Source: Arenibacter sp040216555 (GTDB lineage Bacteria > Bacteroidota > Bacteroidia > Flavobacteriales > Flavobacteriaceae). Taken from it: a stretch of 64,000 nucleotides of DNA. The DNA is taken from assembly GCA_040216555.1 (NCBI GenBank), contig JAVJOW010000020.1:62001-126000 (forward strand), in the 5' to 3' direction. Under the pieces are notes generated by a model. It ran no database searches. It was not told the DNA's origin and saw only the letters and a list, made by a program, of their open reading frames with translations. The translations under genes and the position numbers were made by a program. Shown piece by piece: positions 18,205 through 27,029 of this stretch. Positions within the stretch are counted from its first letter, which is position 1. Each line of letters begins with the position of its first letter.

Positions 18205-18291
18205 AGACCGGTTTGCTTAGATTAGCCATATAAGGGCATTATAAAACGGCGGCAAAATTACTACTTGATTCTGTTTAGTGCCTGCCTAAAA

Positions 18292-18453
18292 CTATTTTTT
18301 TAAAGTGTATTGCCATTCCCCTCCCTCAGTTATTTTCCCAGACCTCAATGTTTTACCTTTGAGCAGGCAGTACATAGACGTCTTGTCCTAATCTTGGGCT
18401 ATTGCATTGTTGGCAAAAGTCAGTAAAAACAATAAAATCGCAATATATTTCAT
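18292..18453 (-). pseudogene. Small secreted ORF interrupted by an amber stop
   Basis: An ATG at 18453 opens a good Sec signal peptide (MKYIAILLFLLTFANNAIA, then QD) that meets TAG at 18388-18390. The same frame continues open after the stop for 31 codons (DKTSMYCLLKG..., GGEWQYTLKK) to a TAG at 18292. The unit is either a small secreted protein gene with one nonsense change or the fused ends of a larger deleted gene. It lies between the LacI and PmoA-like genes on the same strand. The C-terminal part is not recognised. Confidence 0.5.
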
Positions 18454-18460
18454 ATTACTA

Positions 18461-19528
18461 TTATTGATTTTTGCTAAAATCAGAAAAATATTTGTTTAGT
18501 GAATCTTGTGTCAATTGCTCACCGTTGTGGACCAAAATGGTGTATTTAAAAGTAACGGAATCCCCTTTGGCCAAAGAGAAATTCAATTTTTCCTTACCTT
18601 CCGAAAACACCTCTTGTCCCAATGGGTTGGCCGCAAAAAGGCCGTAACCGCGCGCATGCCAATAGGTAGGATAACCCACATTATTGGGATGATCCATTAT
18701 GGTTACCGAAACAGGCTCATCAGCAATCTTTCCGTATAAAGTAGTCCATTTGGCACGGGTTCCCCAAGCCGCTTCACCAGTCTTACCTTCACTAGTTAAA
18801 TAATTACCATTAACACCTTCATTGTTCAAAACTTTTACCTCGGTTGGTATCCCGTTGGCATCCATAAATATATCTGGTCGATCAGAAGGAAGCTCCAGCC
18901 CTCTGGTTACCCTGATAGCAATCATTCCCTCTTTATTGTCCTTAAAGGAAACATCCTCCAAGGCTTTCAAGATAGTAGTTCTGATTATCTTCCTAGTATC
19001 CCCACTTTGACTAAAGGTGAATTCCGTTGTTTCCTCCAGGAGCGTTTTATTATCAGAAGTATCCCAGCTGGCCTTGGTAATAAGAGTACCCTTTTCCGCG
19101 TTGACTTCCACGATCTGCTGATGGTGTATGGTTCCATATTTATGTTTATCCTCCTCTTTTATGGCATAGGAATTGTTCCAAAAATCCAATCCGTTTACAT
19201 CTCCATAGTTAAACCATATCCCCACATGGTGCGGATGATCTACCCTTTCCCCCTCTACAGGTTCTAAAGGGAATCCCCTGGTTATTTTTTTACCGCTTTT
19301 GGTAATTACCGGATAGAGAACCGGTTTAGGAGTTTTACCATCGTACACATAGCTTGTGAATAAATTTCCATCTATTAGTACGTCTACCTTTTGATTCTTT
19401 TCATCATTGTTAAAGGTTACTTGATCCATCTTTGGAGAAGGTTCTTCAACCTTCCCCTTTGCTACATTATCCTTACAGGAAGAAATTACCATAAGAATTA
19501 GTATACAACCAATATTGATTTTATTCAT
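18461..19528 (-). CDS. PmoA-like (DUF6807) lipoprotein
   Basis: The 355-residue protein has a lipoprotein signal (MNKINIGCILILMVISSC) and the PmoA-like beta-sandwich features HPHHVGIWFNYGDVNGLDFW and DHPNNVGYPTYWHARGYGLF. Its biochemical role is unproven; the family is named after a chance link to methane oxygenase and usually sits next to Gfo/Idh/MocA and DUF1080 genes, as here. It follows the Gfo/Idh/MocA gene by 18 bases. A role in binding or converting oxidised sugars in the periplasm is inferred from context. Confidence 0.88.
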   Translation of the reverse strand: MNKINIGCILILMVISSCKDNVAKGKVEEPSPKMDQVTFNNDEKNQKVDVLIDGNLFTSYVYDGKTPKPVLYPVITKSGKKITRGFPLEPVEGERVDHPHHVGIWFNYGDVNGLDFWNNSYAIKEEDKHKYGTIHHQQIVEVNAEKGTLITKASWDTSDNKTLLEETTEFTFSQSGDTRKIIRTTILKALEDVSFKDNKEGMIAIRVTRGLELPSDRPDIFMDANGIPTEVKVLNNEGVNGNYLTSEGKTGEAAWGTRAKWTTLYGKIADEPVSVTIMDHPNNVGYPTYWHARGYGLFAANPLGQEVFSEGKEKLNFSLAKGDSVTFKYTILVHNGEQLTQDSLNKYFSDFSKNQ

Positions 19529-19546
19529 GCTATTGATGATTTTGGA

Positions 19547-20905
19547 TTAATATTTGAAAACCTTATCCCCGGCCAATACATCCTGAGCCTTCTCGTCGAA
19601 AGTGGATTTTAATCCCGTCCTAAGGGCTGCAGTTGTCATTATATTGGCAATGGAATGATTGTAGGCTGCTTCTATAGGACCATTTGTTTCCTTTCTGCTC
19701 CTTACACATTCCATCCAATTCAGCATGTGCAAGGAGGTCATATCGTCTGCACCCGTATCGGCTGAAGTAACCACCTGTGTAGCACTATCCGAAAGATCGT
19801 ATTCCGGTAATAGATTTGCCTCCATACCCATCTTATTGGCATGGGAGGCCTTCAAACCACCATTGGGACTCACCTTATTGGTGTCCAAGTTTAATTCTCC
19901 CCCGTTGGAATAGTAAATCTCCTTGGTACCCCCAGCAGAATTGGTAAACCTGGAAGAATATACCACTTGAAAACCTTTGGAAAGGTCATCCAGTGGGCCA
20001 TAATCGAATACCGCTGTCATAGTATCGTAATTCTTTCTGCCATCTTTCCAAAGATAGATTCCGCCATTGGCTGCAACGCTCCTTGGATGGTTCAGTCCGG
20101 TAAACCAGTGAACTGTATCAATCTGGTGGGACATCCATTGTCCTGGAATTCCTGAAGAAAAAGGCCAAAACAATCTATATTCCAAATATTTTCTAGGATC
20201 CCAGGCCTCATAAGGTCTGTTGAGTAAATAACGCTTCCAATCGGTATCCGATTCCTTGATCTGACTGGTCAATTCGGGCAAGCGCCATCTGTCAGGCTGA
20301 TTTACGTTCCAACTCATTTCAACCATTACGATATCCCCAAATTTTCCCGATTTAATATAGTCATTGGCCGCATGATAATTTTTTCCACTTCGTCTTTGGG
20401 AACCAATTTGAAACACGATACCGGAATCTTCCACCGCCTTTTTACCAACCCTTGCATCGTCCATTGTTTCTGCAAATGGCTTTTCTACGTAGATATCCTT
20501 TTTGGCATTGGCCGCCTGAACAGTATGTAGGGCATGTTGAAAATCTGGAGTGGAAATTATGACGGCATCAATTTTATTTTCCTCGTACATTTCATCATGG
20601 TTTCTCCAAACCTTCATTTTGTCCCCGGTTTTTTCCTTCAGGTAGGCAGCTCCTTCATCCCTTCTGCGGTTCCAAATATCGGAAACCCCCACAATTTCAA
20701 AATTCTGCTTTTTGTGATGCCCCAAAAATGCAGGAATCAATGCACCTTTAGCCCTATTGGAAAACCCTGCAATTCCTACCCTTACCCTATCATTGGCACC
20801 AATTATCTTACTGTAACTTTTGGCACTCATAGCATTAATTCCCAAGGCCATTCCTCCTGAGGCCAATGCCGTTTTCTTTATGAAATTTCTACGTCCTTCA
20901 CCCAT
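19547..20905 (-). CDS. Gfo/Idh/MocA-family sugar oxidoreductase with Tat signal
   Basis: The 452-residue NAD(P)-dependent enzyme starts with a twin-arginine signal (RRNFIKKTALASGGMALG), so it folds with its cofactor before export. The Rossmann motif RVGIAGFSNRA and the EKPFAETMDDA motif of the family follow, then a C-terminal alpha/beta domain. Family members oxidise sugars, often at C3. With the DUF1080 partners this suggests 3-keto-glycoside chemistry in the periplasm. It lies 28 bases after the DUF1080 gene and 18 before the PmoA-like gene in one operon. Confidence 0.92.
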   Translation of the reverse strand: MGEGRRNFIKKTALASGGMALGINAMSAKSYSKIIGANDRVRVGIAGFSNRAKGALIPAFLGHHKKQNFEIVGVSDIWNRRRDEGAAYLKEKTGDKMKVWRNHDEMYEENKIDAVIISTPDFQHALHTVQAANAKKDIYVEKPFAETMDDARVGKKAVEDSGIVFQIGSQRRSGKNYHAANDYIKSGKFGDIVMVEMSWNVNQPDRWRLPELTSQIKESDTDWKRYLLNRPYEAWDPRKYLEYRLFWPFSSGIPGQWMSHQIDTVHWFTGLNHPRSVAANGGIYLWKDGRKNYDTMTAVFDYGPLDDLSKGFQVVYSSRFTNSAGGTKEIYYSNGGELNLDTNKVSPNGGLKASHANKMGMEANLLPEYDLSDSATQVVTSADTGADDMTSLHMLNWMECVRSRKETNGPIEAAYNHSIANIMTTAALRTGLKSTFDEKAQDVLAGDKVFKY

Positions 20906-20933
20906 TATCTTAATATTTTAAATTGAACCATAT

Positions 20934-22316
20934 TTAAAACTCACGAATTTTTATACTTCTAAAGGAAACATGGTCCCCGTGATCCTGCAATAGGATCCTA
21001 CCTGCTGGGATTGTTCCGAAATTTTCCCATTTCTCGTACTTGCTTTTTTCCACCAGAGCCTTAAATGCCTGGCTAAAACGGTCGTATTCCACCACTTTTA
21101 CATTATTCAGCCAATGTTCAACATGGCCGCCTTTTACAACGATACGGGCATTGTTCCATTTATCTACTCCATTAAAGTTTTTGCCCCTTGAATTTTCAAA
21201 GTTCTCCGCACGGATCAGATCATATAGGGAGCCCACGGTCCTATTGCCATTTTTTCCCATTTTGGCATCTGGATGCTCTTTGTCATCCAATACCTGAAAC
21301 TCCAGGCCAATGGCCGAACCTTCGCCCATATTAAGCCCTGGATCTACAAAATATTTAATCCCGCTATTGGCCCCTTTGGTCAACTTAAAATCAACACTTA
21401 ACTCAAAATTGCTAAACGCATCCGTTGTTACAATGTCTCCACCATTTCTAGATTCGGCACCATCAGATGACAGCACACTTAATATCCCGTCTTCCATATT
21501 CCATCCTTTTTCTGGAAATGAATTGAGTTTGGCTCCTCGCCATCCTTCTGACGTTTTGCCATCCCATAATAATCTCCAGCCTTTTCTAATTTCATCTGAG
21601 GTAAGCTGATTTTGCAAATAGCTTATTTCCGGAGCATATACGGCCACTTGCTTACGCTCCTTCTCCAAATCTGTGGTTTTTATCCTAATATTCTTCCATT
21701 TCACTATTTTGCCTTCCAAACTAGCTTCGTGAATGGAATGAACCTGAAAAGCAATAAATCCTTTGGCAGTAACATCATCTACCAAGTTGGCACACTGTAT
21801 TCCGTTTATCCAAGTTCTAATGTTGTTGCCAATGGCCTCAATTCTATAATGGTTCCATTCCCCAGGCTTAAAAGCATTTTGTCCCTTAACGTTTCTGGAC
21901 AAAGGATATAACCATCCCCTTCTTGCCTCATCGTAAATTCCCCCCGCCCATTTCCTATCACTGGTTTCAATTTCACACTGATATCCATGCACCCTTCCAT
22001 CCATATATTCGGGAAGGCTCAAACTTCTAAATTGAACTCCGGAATTCAGTCCGTTTTCTACAAATACATCAAACTCCAAAATAAAATCGCCATAGGTCTT
22101 TTTGGTGGCCATAAAACTATTGGGCGTATTCAACCTAGAGGTTCCGATCATTTCCCCATTTTCAATTTTATACTTTGCGTTTCCGTTCAATTGTTCAAAA
22201 TTGGAAAAATCCTTACCATTAAAAAGTGTTTCCCACCCATCTTGGGCAAAAGCATTGAAAAAAGCAGAGTGAAGCAGTATTACCAAGATTATCTTGGTCA
22301 GTTTCCTATTAGCCAT
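20934..22316 (-). CDS. Secreted protein with two DUF1080 (3-keto-disaccharide hydrolase) domains
   Basis: The 460-residue protein has a Sec signal (ending FNAFAQ) and two concanavalin-like DUF1080 domains: the first starts at GWETLFNGKDFSNFEQ, the second at GWRLLWDGKTSEGWRG near residue 245. DUF1080 proteins cleave 3-keto-glycosides by hydrolysis or elimination. Such a tandem pair is less common than the single domain. It is the first gene of the operon; the LacI-type palindrome lies 17 bases before its start codon. Confidence 0.9.
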   Translation of the reverse strand: MANRKLTKIILVILLHSAFFNAFAQDGWETLFNGKDFSNFEQLNGNAKYKIENGEMIGTSRLNTPNSFMATKKTYGDFILEFDVFVENGLNSGVQFRSLSLPEYMDGRVHGYQCEIETSDRKWAGGIYDEARRGWLYPLSRNVKGQNAFKPGEWNHYRIEAIGNNIRTWINGIQCANLVDDVTAKGFIAFQVHSIHEASLEGKIVKWKNIRIKTTDLEKERKQVAVYAPEISYLQNQLTSDEIRKGWRLLWDGKTSEGWRGAKLNSFPEKGWNMEDGILSVLSSDGAESRNGGDIVTTDAFSNFELSVDFKLTKGANSGIKYFVDPGLNMGEGSAIGLEFQVLDDKEHPDAKMGKNGNRTVGSLYDLIRAENFENSRGKNFNGVDKWNNARIVVKGGHVEHWLNNVKVVEYDRFSQAFKALVEKSKYEKWENFGTIPAGRILLQDHGDHVSFRSIKIREF

Positions 22317-22332
22317 AACATTAAAGTATTAA

Positions 22333-22352
22333 TTTCGTTAACGTTAACGAAA
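22333..22352. promoter_or_regulatory. LacI-type operator palindrome
   Basis: TTTCGTTAACGTTAACGAAA is a perfect 20-bp palindrome with the CG-centred half-sites used by LacI-family proteins. It lies 17-36 bases upstream of the DUF1080 start codon, a place where a repressor would block transcription. The LacI gene of the same cluster is the obvious candidate binder; this is inference. Confidence 0.75.
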
Positions 22353-22504
22353 ATATAAAAATATGTTGAGACAACCACACAATAATTTACAAATTCATAC
22401 ATAAAATTTGTAATAGACATGAATTAACTAAAATTACCAACAAATTTATAGCATATTCTGAAATTTTAAGCCCACAGGCTACTTCCTTATATATACTGGC
22501 AACC

Positions 22505-22512
22505 TATCTTTG
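22505..22512 (+). promoter_or_regulatory. Candidate -7 promoter box of the hydrolase gene
   Basis: TATCTTTG matches TAnnTTTG and lies 71 bases upstream of the chosen start at 22584. No TTG at the right distance is seen, so support is partial. Confidence 0.35.
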
Positions 22513-22583
22513 AAAAATTAGAGGATTGCCTTATATTGTGTCTTTATACTTATAATTCCTCAACCCCATTTAGAATACTATCA

Positions 22584-23546
22584 ATGCCTATAATCCATTC
22601 CAGATACGACCCACCATTCCCCTTTAAAAGTGGACATTTCTCGACAATCTATTCTGGATTGATCAGAAAGGTTGATGGATTGGCCCAAATAAGGGAACGT
22701 TTGGAGCTAAGTGATGGGGATTTTTTGGATTTGGATTGGAGCTACGCCCCAAAGCCCTCCAACACAGTGGTAATACTTTTGCACGGTTTGGAAGGAAATG
22801 CGCAAAGACCCTATATTACGGGGAGTGCAAAACAGTTCAATGCCGCTGGTATAGATGCCTGTGCCGTTAACTATAGAGGTTGCAGTGGTGAAACCAATCG
22901 CCTTTTCCAATCTTATCATTCCGGAGCCACGGAAGATTTAGAAGCTGTAATAAACCATATACTAAAAGAAAAAAAATACGCCAATATTTACCTAAAGGGG
23001 TTTAGCCTAGGCGGTAATTTGACCCTGAAATACCTAGGAGAAGGAAGGTCCGTACCCAAAGAAATAAAAGGGGCGGTGGCAGTCTCTGTCCCCTGTAACT
23101 TACACAGTTCCCTATTAGAACTATTGAAACCAAAAAACATACTGTATGCCAAACGTTTTAAGAACCATCTTATAGAAAAACTTCGTGCAAAACAGCTTCT
23201 TTTTCCGGATAAGATAAATGATATGGATATTGCCAAGATAAACAACCTAAAAGATTTTGACGACGTTTATACCAGTCGGGCACATGGATTTAAGGATGCC
23301 ATTGATTATTACGAAAAATCCAGTTCACTTCAATTTATCCATGCCATTAGAACCCCAACCCTGATTATAAATGCGCAAAATGATTCCTTTTTAGGGGACA
23401 AATGTTACCCTCACAAGGAAGCTGAACAAAATAACAATGTACATTTTGAACTTCCCTTGTACGGAGGTCATGTGGGCTTTTATGGCCAAAAAAATATCAC
23501 CTATACAGAAAAAAGGGCATTAAAATTCGTTGAAGAATTACATTAA
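22584..23546 (+). CDS. YheT-type alpha/beta hydrolase
   Basis: The start at 22584 (MPIIHSRYDPPFPFKSGHFSTIY, 320 residues) matches the usual beginning of the YheT/EMB8-like esterase family. The in-frame extension upstream was rejected. The nucleophile elbow is LKGFSLGGNLTLKYLG, the oxyanion region VILLHGLEGNAQRPY, and the C-terminal histidine is in YGGHVGFYG. The substrate is not known. A lipoprotein cytochrome c gene follows by 42 bases on the same strand. Confidence 0.92.
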   Translation: MPIIHSRYDPPFPFKSGHFSTIYSGLIRKVDGLAQIRERLELSDGDFLDLDWSYAPKPSNTVVILLHGLEGNAQRPYITGSAKQFNAAGIDACAVNYRGCSGETNRLFQSYHSGATEDLEAVINHILKEKKYANIYLKGFSLGGNLTLKYLGEGRSVPKEIKGAVAVSVPCNLHSSLLELLKPKNILYAKRFKNHLIEKLRAKQLLFPDKINDMDIAKINNLKDFDDVYTSRAHGFKDAIDYYEKSSSLQFIHAIRTPTLIINAQNDSFLGDKCYPHKEAEQNNNVHFELPLYGGHVGFYGQKNITYTEKRALKFVEELH

Positions 23547-23588
23547 AATAATCTATTTATTATCTTCGTGAAATAATATACCTAAACG

Positions 23589-24068
23589 ATGAGAAAATTA
23601 TTTATCCCTTTGGCCTTAGCTGGATTAATCCTTAGCTGTGGCGAAAAAAAAGAAGAAAAAAAGGAAGGTTTTGAAATGAACCGTACCAAAAAAGAAGTCA
23701 AAGCCGAACCTGTAAGTGAGGCCGTGCCTGTTGACATGAACAACAAAGGTGTTGGACCTATTAAATCTGTAACATTCGCAGACGAAATAGATACCGAACT
23801 TGCAGCCAAAGGACAAAAAACATTCAGTACCATTTGTGTGGCCTGCCATATGGCAGAACAGCGATTGATTGGGCCTGCACTAAAAGGTGTTTTTGAAAGA
23901 AGAAGCCCAGAATGGGTTATGAACATGATCATGAACCCAGATGGTATGCTTAAGGAAGACCCTATAGCCAAAGCCTTGTTGAAGGAATATAACAATGCGG
24001 TTATGCTAAACCAGAATCTTTCCGAAGAGGATGCTCGTGCGGTAGCGGAGTATTTAAGGACCTTATAG
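23589..24068 (+). CDS. Lipoprotein c-type cytochrome
   Basis: The 159-residue protein has a lipobox (LAGLILSCGEKK), a charged spacer and one class I cytochrome c domain: heme motif CVACH in FSTICVACHMAEQRLIGPALKGV, with methionine residues in the C-terminal half as possible axial ligands (NPDGMLKED or NAVMLNQN). It would be anchored to the periplasmic face of a membrane and pass electrons to an oxidase or a dehydrogenase. There is no obvious redox partner next door. A strong terminator follows. Confidence 0.92.
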   Translation: MRKLFIPLALAGLILSCGEKKEEKKEGFEMNRTKKEVKAEPVSEAVPVDMNNKGVGPIKSVTFADEIDTELAAKGQKTFSTICVACHMAEQRLIGPALKGVFERRSPEWVMNMIMNPDGMLKEDPIAKALLKEYNNAVMLNQNLSEEDARAVAEYLRTL

Positions 24069-24088
24069 TACACAATACATTAAAAATA

Positions 24089-24131
24089 AAAAGCGTTTGC
24101 ACCAATAATTTAGGTTGTTGCAAACGCTTTT
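24089..24131. terminator. Bidirectional terminator between convergent genes
   Basis: A 13-bp stem (AAAAGCGTTTGCA / TGCAAACGCTTTT) with a 17-base loop is flanked by A- and T-runs. It lies between the cytochrome gene and the convergent SulP gene and can serve both. Confidence 0.8.
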
Positions 24132-24173
24132 CTTATCTAATATTATTCTGTGACGAATATCCTAAGGTCGAAA

Positions 24174-25751
24174 CTAAACCTTATCCACAACTACCTTGTA
24201 AGTAGGATCTTCGATTACATTCACATCAATAATTTCATTGGCATTCTCCAACAACCTGATACAGTCGCGACTTAAATGTTTTAGGTGCACTTTTTTACCC
24301 ACCTTGGCATAGCGTTCCGTTAATTTGTTCAGGGCCTCAATTCCGGACATATCTGCAACCCTACTTTCCTTAAAATCGATAATTACTTCGTTGGGATCGT
24401 TCTGTATATCAAACTTTTCGGCAAAGGCAGTGGTCGACCCAAAAAATAATGGTCCGTAAATTTCATAATGTTTTATCCCGTTTTCATCCGTAGATTTTCT
24501 AGCCCTAATCCGTTTGGCATTCTCCCAGGAATAGGCCAAGGCAGAAATAATTACCCCGAACAATACGGCAACGGCTAAATTATGTGTAATGGCCGTAATC
24601 AAGGTAACCAGCACCATTACAACAACATCTGAGGTAGGCATTTTTCTAAATGTCTTAAAACTTGCCCACTCAAAAGTTCCAATAGCCACCATAAACATCA
24701 GTCCAACCAAAGCGGCCATGGGCAATTGTTCTATCAAATTGGAACCGAACATTATAAATACCAACAACATTACTGCAGCGGTGATACCCGACAATCGGGC
24801 CCTGGCGCCAGCCGATGTATTGATCAAACTTTGTCCTATCATAGCACAACCTCCCATCCCAGATAAGAATCCGGAAAAAATATTCGCTGTTCCCTGCGCT
24901 ATACATTCTTTGTTACCACTTCCGCGAGTGTCGGTAATTTCGTCTATTATATTTAAGGTAAGCAAACTCTCAATTAAACCGACTCCGGCAACAATGCCCG
25001 CAAAGGGAAAGATTATTTTTAAGGTTTCCAGTGTAAAAGGTATATTGGGAATGGACAAGGGAGGAAATCCTCCTTTTATGGATTGGCCTTCAACCATTGT
25101 ATCCGCTACGGTAAGCGTATCTATACCAAAGCCCAAAACGATGGCCGATACCACTACAATCGCCAACAAGGAAGAGGGAACCGCCTTGGTTATTTTTGGG
25201 AAGCCCCAAATGATCAACATTGTTAAAAGAGTTAATCCAAGCATGGTCCAAAAAGGCATTCCCGACATCAATTCTGAGGTTCCCTTGATATAGAAATTAG
25301 GGAACTGGGCCATAAATATTATAATGGCCAGTCCGTTTACAAATCCGAACATCACCGGATGTGGAACCAAACGTATAAATTTACCCAATTTCAAAACTCC
25401 GGCCATTATTTGCAATAGGCCGGCAATGATCACTGTAGCAAAAACATAATTCAATATAGTTTCCGGAGTAATCCCTGGGAAAGTATTTTTCAACTCCAAA
25501 ATTAATCCCACAAAAATAACTGCTACTGCTCCCGTTGCACCGGAAATCATTCCTGGTCTACCTCCCAAAATAGAGGTTACCAATGCCAGAACAAAGGCTG
25601 CATATAGTCCTGTTAGCGGTGAAAACCCAGGGATCAAGGCGAAAGCAATTGCCTCGGGAACCAAAGCAAGGGCCACGGTCAAACCGGACAAAATCTCGGT
25701 CCTATAATCTACTTTTTGTTTAAAATCGAATAGATTTAAATACTTCTTCAC
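24174..25751 (-). CDS. SulP-family anion transporter with STAS domain
   Basis: The 525-residue protein has about 12-14 membrane segments (RTEILSGLTVALALVPEAIAFA at the start is the SulP signature) and a C-terminal STAS domain (from about residue 430) with the conserved serine in VADMSGIEALN. SulP members carry sulfate, bicarbonate or other anions; the substrate is uncertain. It is a single-gene unit. A second, different SulP gene starts at the right end of the window. Confidence 0.93.
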   Translation of the reverse strand: MKKYLNLFDFKQKVDYRTEILSGLTVALALVPEAIAFALIPGFSPLTGLYAAFVLALVTSILGGRPGMISGATGAVAVIFVGLILELKNTFPGITPETILNYVFATVIIAGLLQIMAGVLKLGKFIRLVPHPVMFGFVNGLAIIIFMAQFPNFYIKGTSELMSGMPFWTMLGLTLLTMLIIWGFPKITKAVPSSLLAIVVVSAIVLGFGIDTLTVADTMVEGQSIKGGFPPLSIPNIPFTLETLKIIFPFAGIVAGVGLIESLLTLNIIDEITDTRGSGNKECIAQGTANIFSGFLSGMGGCAMIGQSLINTSAGARARLSGITAAVMLLVFIMFGSNLIEQLPMAALVGLMFMVAIGTFEWASFKTFRKMPTSDVVVMVLVTLITAITHNLAVAVLFGVIISALAYSWENAKRIRARKSTDENGIKHYEIYGPLFFGSTTAFAEKFDIQNDPNEVIIDFKESRVADMSGIEALNKLTERYAKVGKKVHLKHLSRDCIRLLENANEIIDVNVIEDPTYKVVVDKV

Positions 25752-25834
25752 GTCTTTGTTTTTAAGGGCGCAAAAATAGTGGATTTTCTTGTTTTAAGGA
25801 CCATGATATCCCTAAATGTGACATATACAACAAA

Positions 25835-26806
25835 TTACCAGGATTGAAGCCCTAATAATTTCTCTCCCAAAATGGTTAATTCAGCAGTATTATATTTGGT
25901 CTGTTCCCAATTTCTAGGATCACCTGGAAAGGCGTAACCCTCCGGCGCCAATCTATTTCTCCAAGCGTTGATGCGCCAATCCCTGAGCGGCCCGTTATCC
26001 TCTTCCGCCGGCATCATAGAAATATACTGGGCAATACGCACTTTGTCCTTTGAACGATTGGGCCTTATTCCATGAGGTAGGGTACTATTAAAAATTAATA
26101 GATCGCCCGCCTCCATTTTAACCTTTACTATTTTGTCCTGTAAGGCGCTTATGTCCGGCTTAAAACGATCCCTTTCTTGGGGCTGGGTCAGTTTCCAAGT
26201 ATCATAATTTCTGTATAACCAAGGGATGCATTGAAATCCACCCATATTTTCATCGGTCTGGTCTACTAGAGCCAATACGCCCTGCACATTCTGGGGCCTT
26301 GTTTCCGGGTCGTAGTCCCAATGTATAAACCCTTTTTGTTGATATCCGGGTCTAATTGGGAAATTTAGATTGGCCCTGTCAATGGTTACCCAAAGTTTTT
26401 CAGTGCCCCAGACATCCACGAAGGAATCATAAATTTTCCGTTCCTGTCTATTGTTCCATAAAAGTTGGTGATTATACACTTCTACCATTCCAGTTCCCGT
26501 TAATTCCTTCATTTTCATTTCTGCCCTTGGTGCCGTATACCATGTCTTGGGATCCCCTGAATCTTTTTCTTCAAATTCCCATATAAAATTGGCTGTTATC
26601 TGTGCTTGATCTTTAGAAATCACATTTTTGATAACGATATATCCGTTGTACAGCCAAAATTTCCAATCCTCTTCACTCAGTATCCTTAATGGTTTTCCAT
26701 TACTTCTGTCGTTCAAAATAATTTTGCTGGTGGTGGAGGTAGATGGGTTGCCCGGTATCTCCGCATGGGGATTCCCCTTTTTCAAATTAATATCCTTGGA
26801 TTTCAT
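25835..26806 (-). CDS. Phytanoyl-CoA dioxygenase (PhyH)-family oxygenase
   Basis: The 323-residue enzyme is a 2-oxoglutarate/Fe(II)-dependent double-stranded beta-helix protein. The facial triad is seen as HWD in GFIHWDYDPETRPQ and the distal histidine in STLPHGIRPNRS, with the arginine that binds 2-oxoglutarate 3 residues after it. The substrate is not known; bacterial PhyH proteins hydroxylate lipids, amino acids or natural products. An inverted repeat at 26818-26843 sits directly before the start codon. Confidence 0.9.
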   Translation of the reverse strand: MKSKDINLKKGNPHAEIPGNPSTSTTSKIILNDRSNGKPLRILSEEDWKFWLYNGYIVIKNVISKDQAQITANFIWEFEEKDSGDPKTWYTAPRAEMKMKELTGTGMVEVYNHQLLWNNRQERKIYDSFVDVWGTEKLWVTIDRANLNFPIRPGYQQKGFIHWDYDPETRPQNVQGVLALVDQTDENMGGFQCIPWLYRNYDTWKLTQPQERDRFKPDISALQDKIVKVKMEAGDLLIFNSTLPHGIRPNRSKDKVRIAQYISMMPAEEDNGPLRDWRINAWRNRLAPEGYAFPGDPRNWEQTKYNTAELTILGEKLLGLQSW

Positions 26807-26817
26807 TTCCTTGACTT

Positions 26818-26843
26818 TTTAAGGTAGCGTACAGTACCTTAAA
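26818..26843. promoter_or_regulatory. Inverted repeat in front of the PhyH gene
   Basis: TTTAAGGTA and TACCTTAAA form 9-base arms around GCGTACAG, 11 bases upstream of the PhyH start codon. It could be an operator or a 5' UTR hairpin near the ribosome site. No regulator gene is adjacent. Confidence 0.45.
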
Positions 26844-26931
26844 TTAAGGAATATAATTGAAAAAAAACTTAGTTGGACGCTAAACGGATTCTGGAATTGC
26901 TCCTATGGAATGTTCGGAGAAAATGATGAAT

Positions 26932-26966
26932 AAAAAAACCGCCCTGGGCAATTACTCCAAGACGGT
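26932..26966 (-). terminator. Terminator behind the repeat lipoprotein gene
   Basis: On the minus strand ACCGTCTTGG and CCAGGGCGGT pair over 10 positions when G-U pairs are allowed, and a run of seven T follows. The G-U pairs work only in the minus-strand RNA, which fixes the orientation. Confidence 0.75.
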
Positions 26967-27029
26967 CTTTAACTAAATAACCAACCAAAAACTTCTTTAT
27001 ATCGCTACCGTAAAACCTTACGGCAATAA

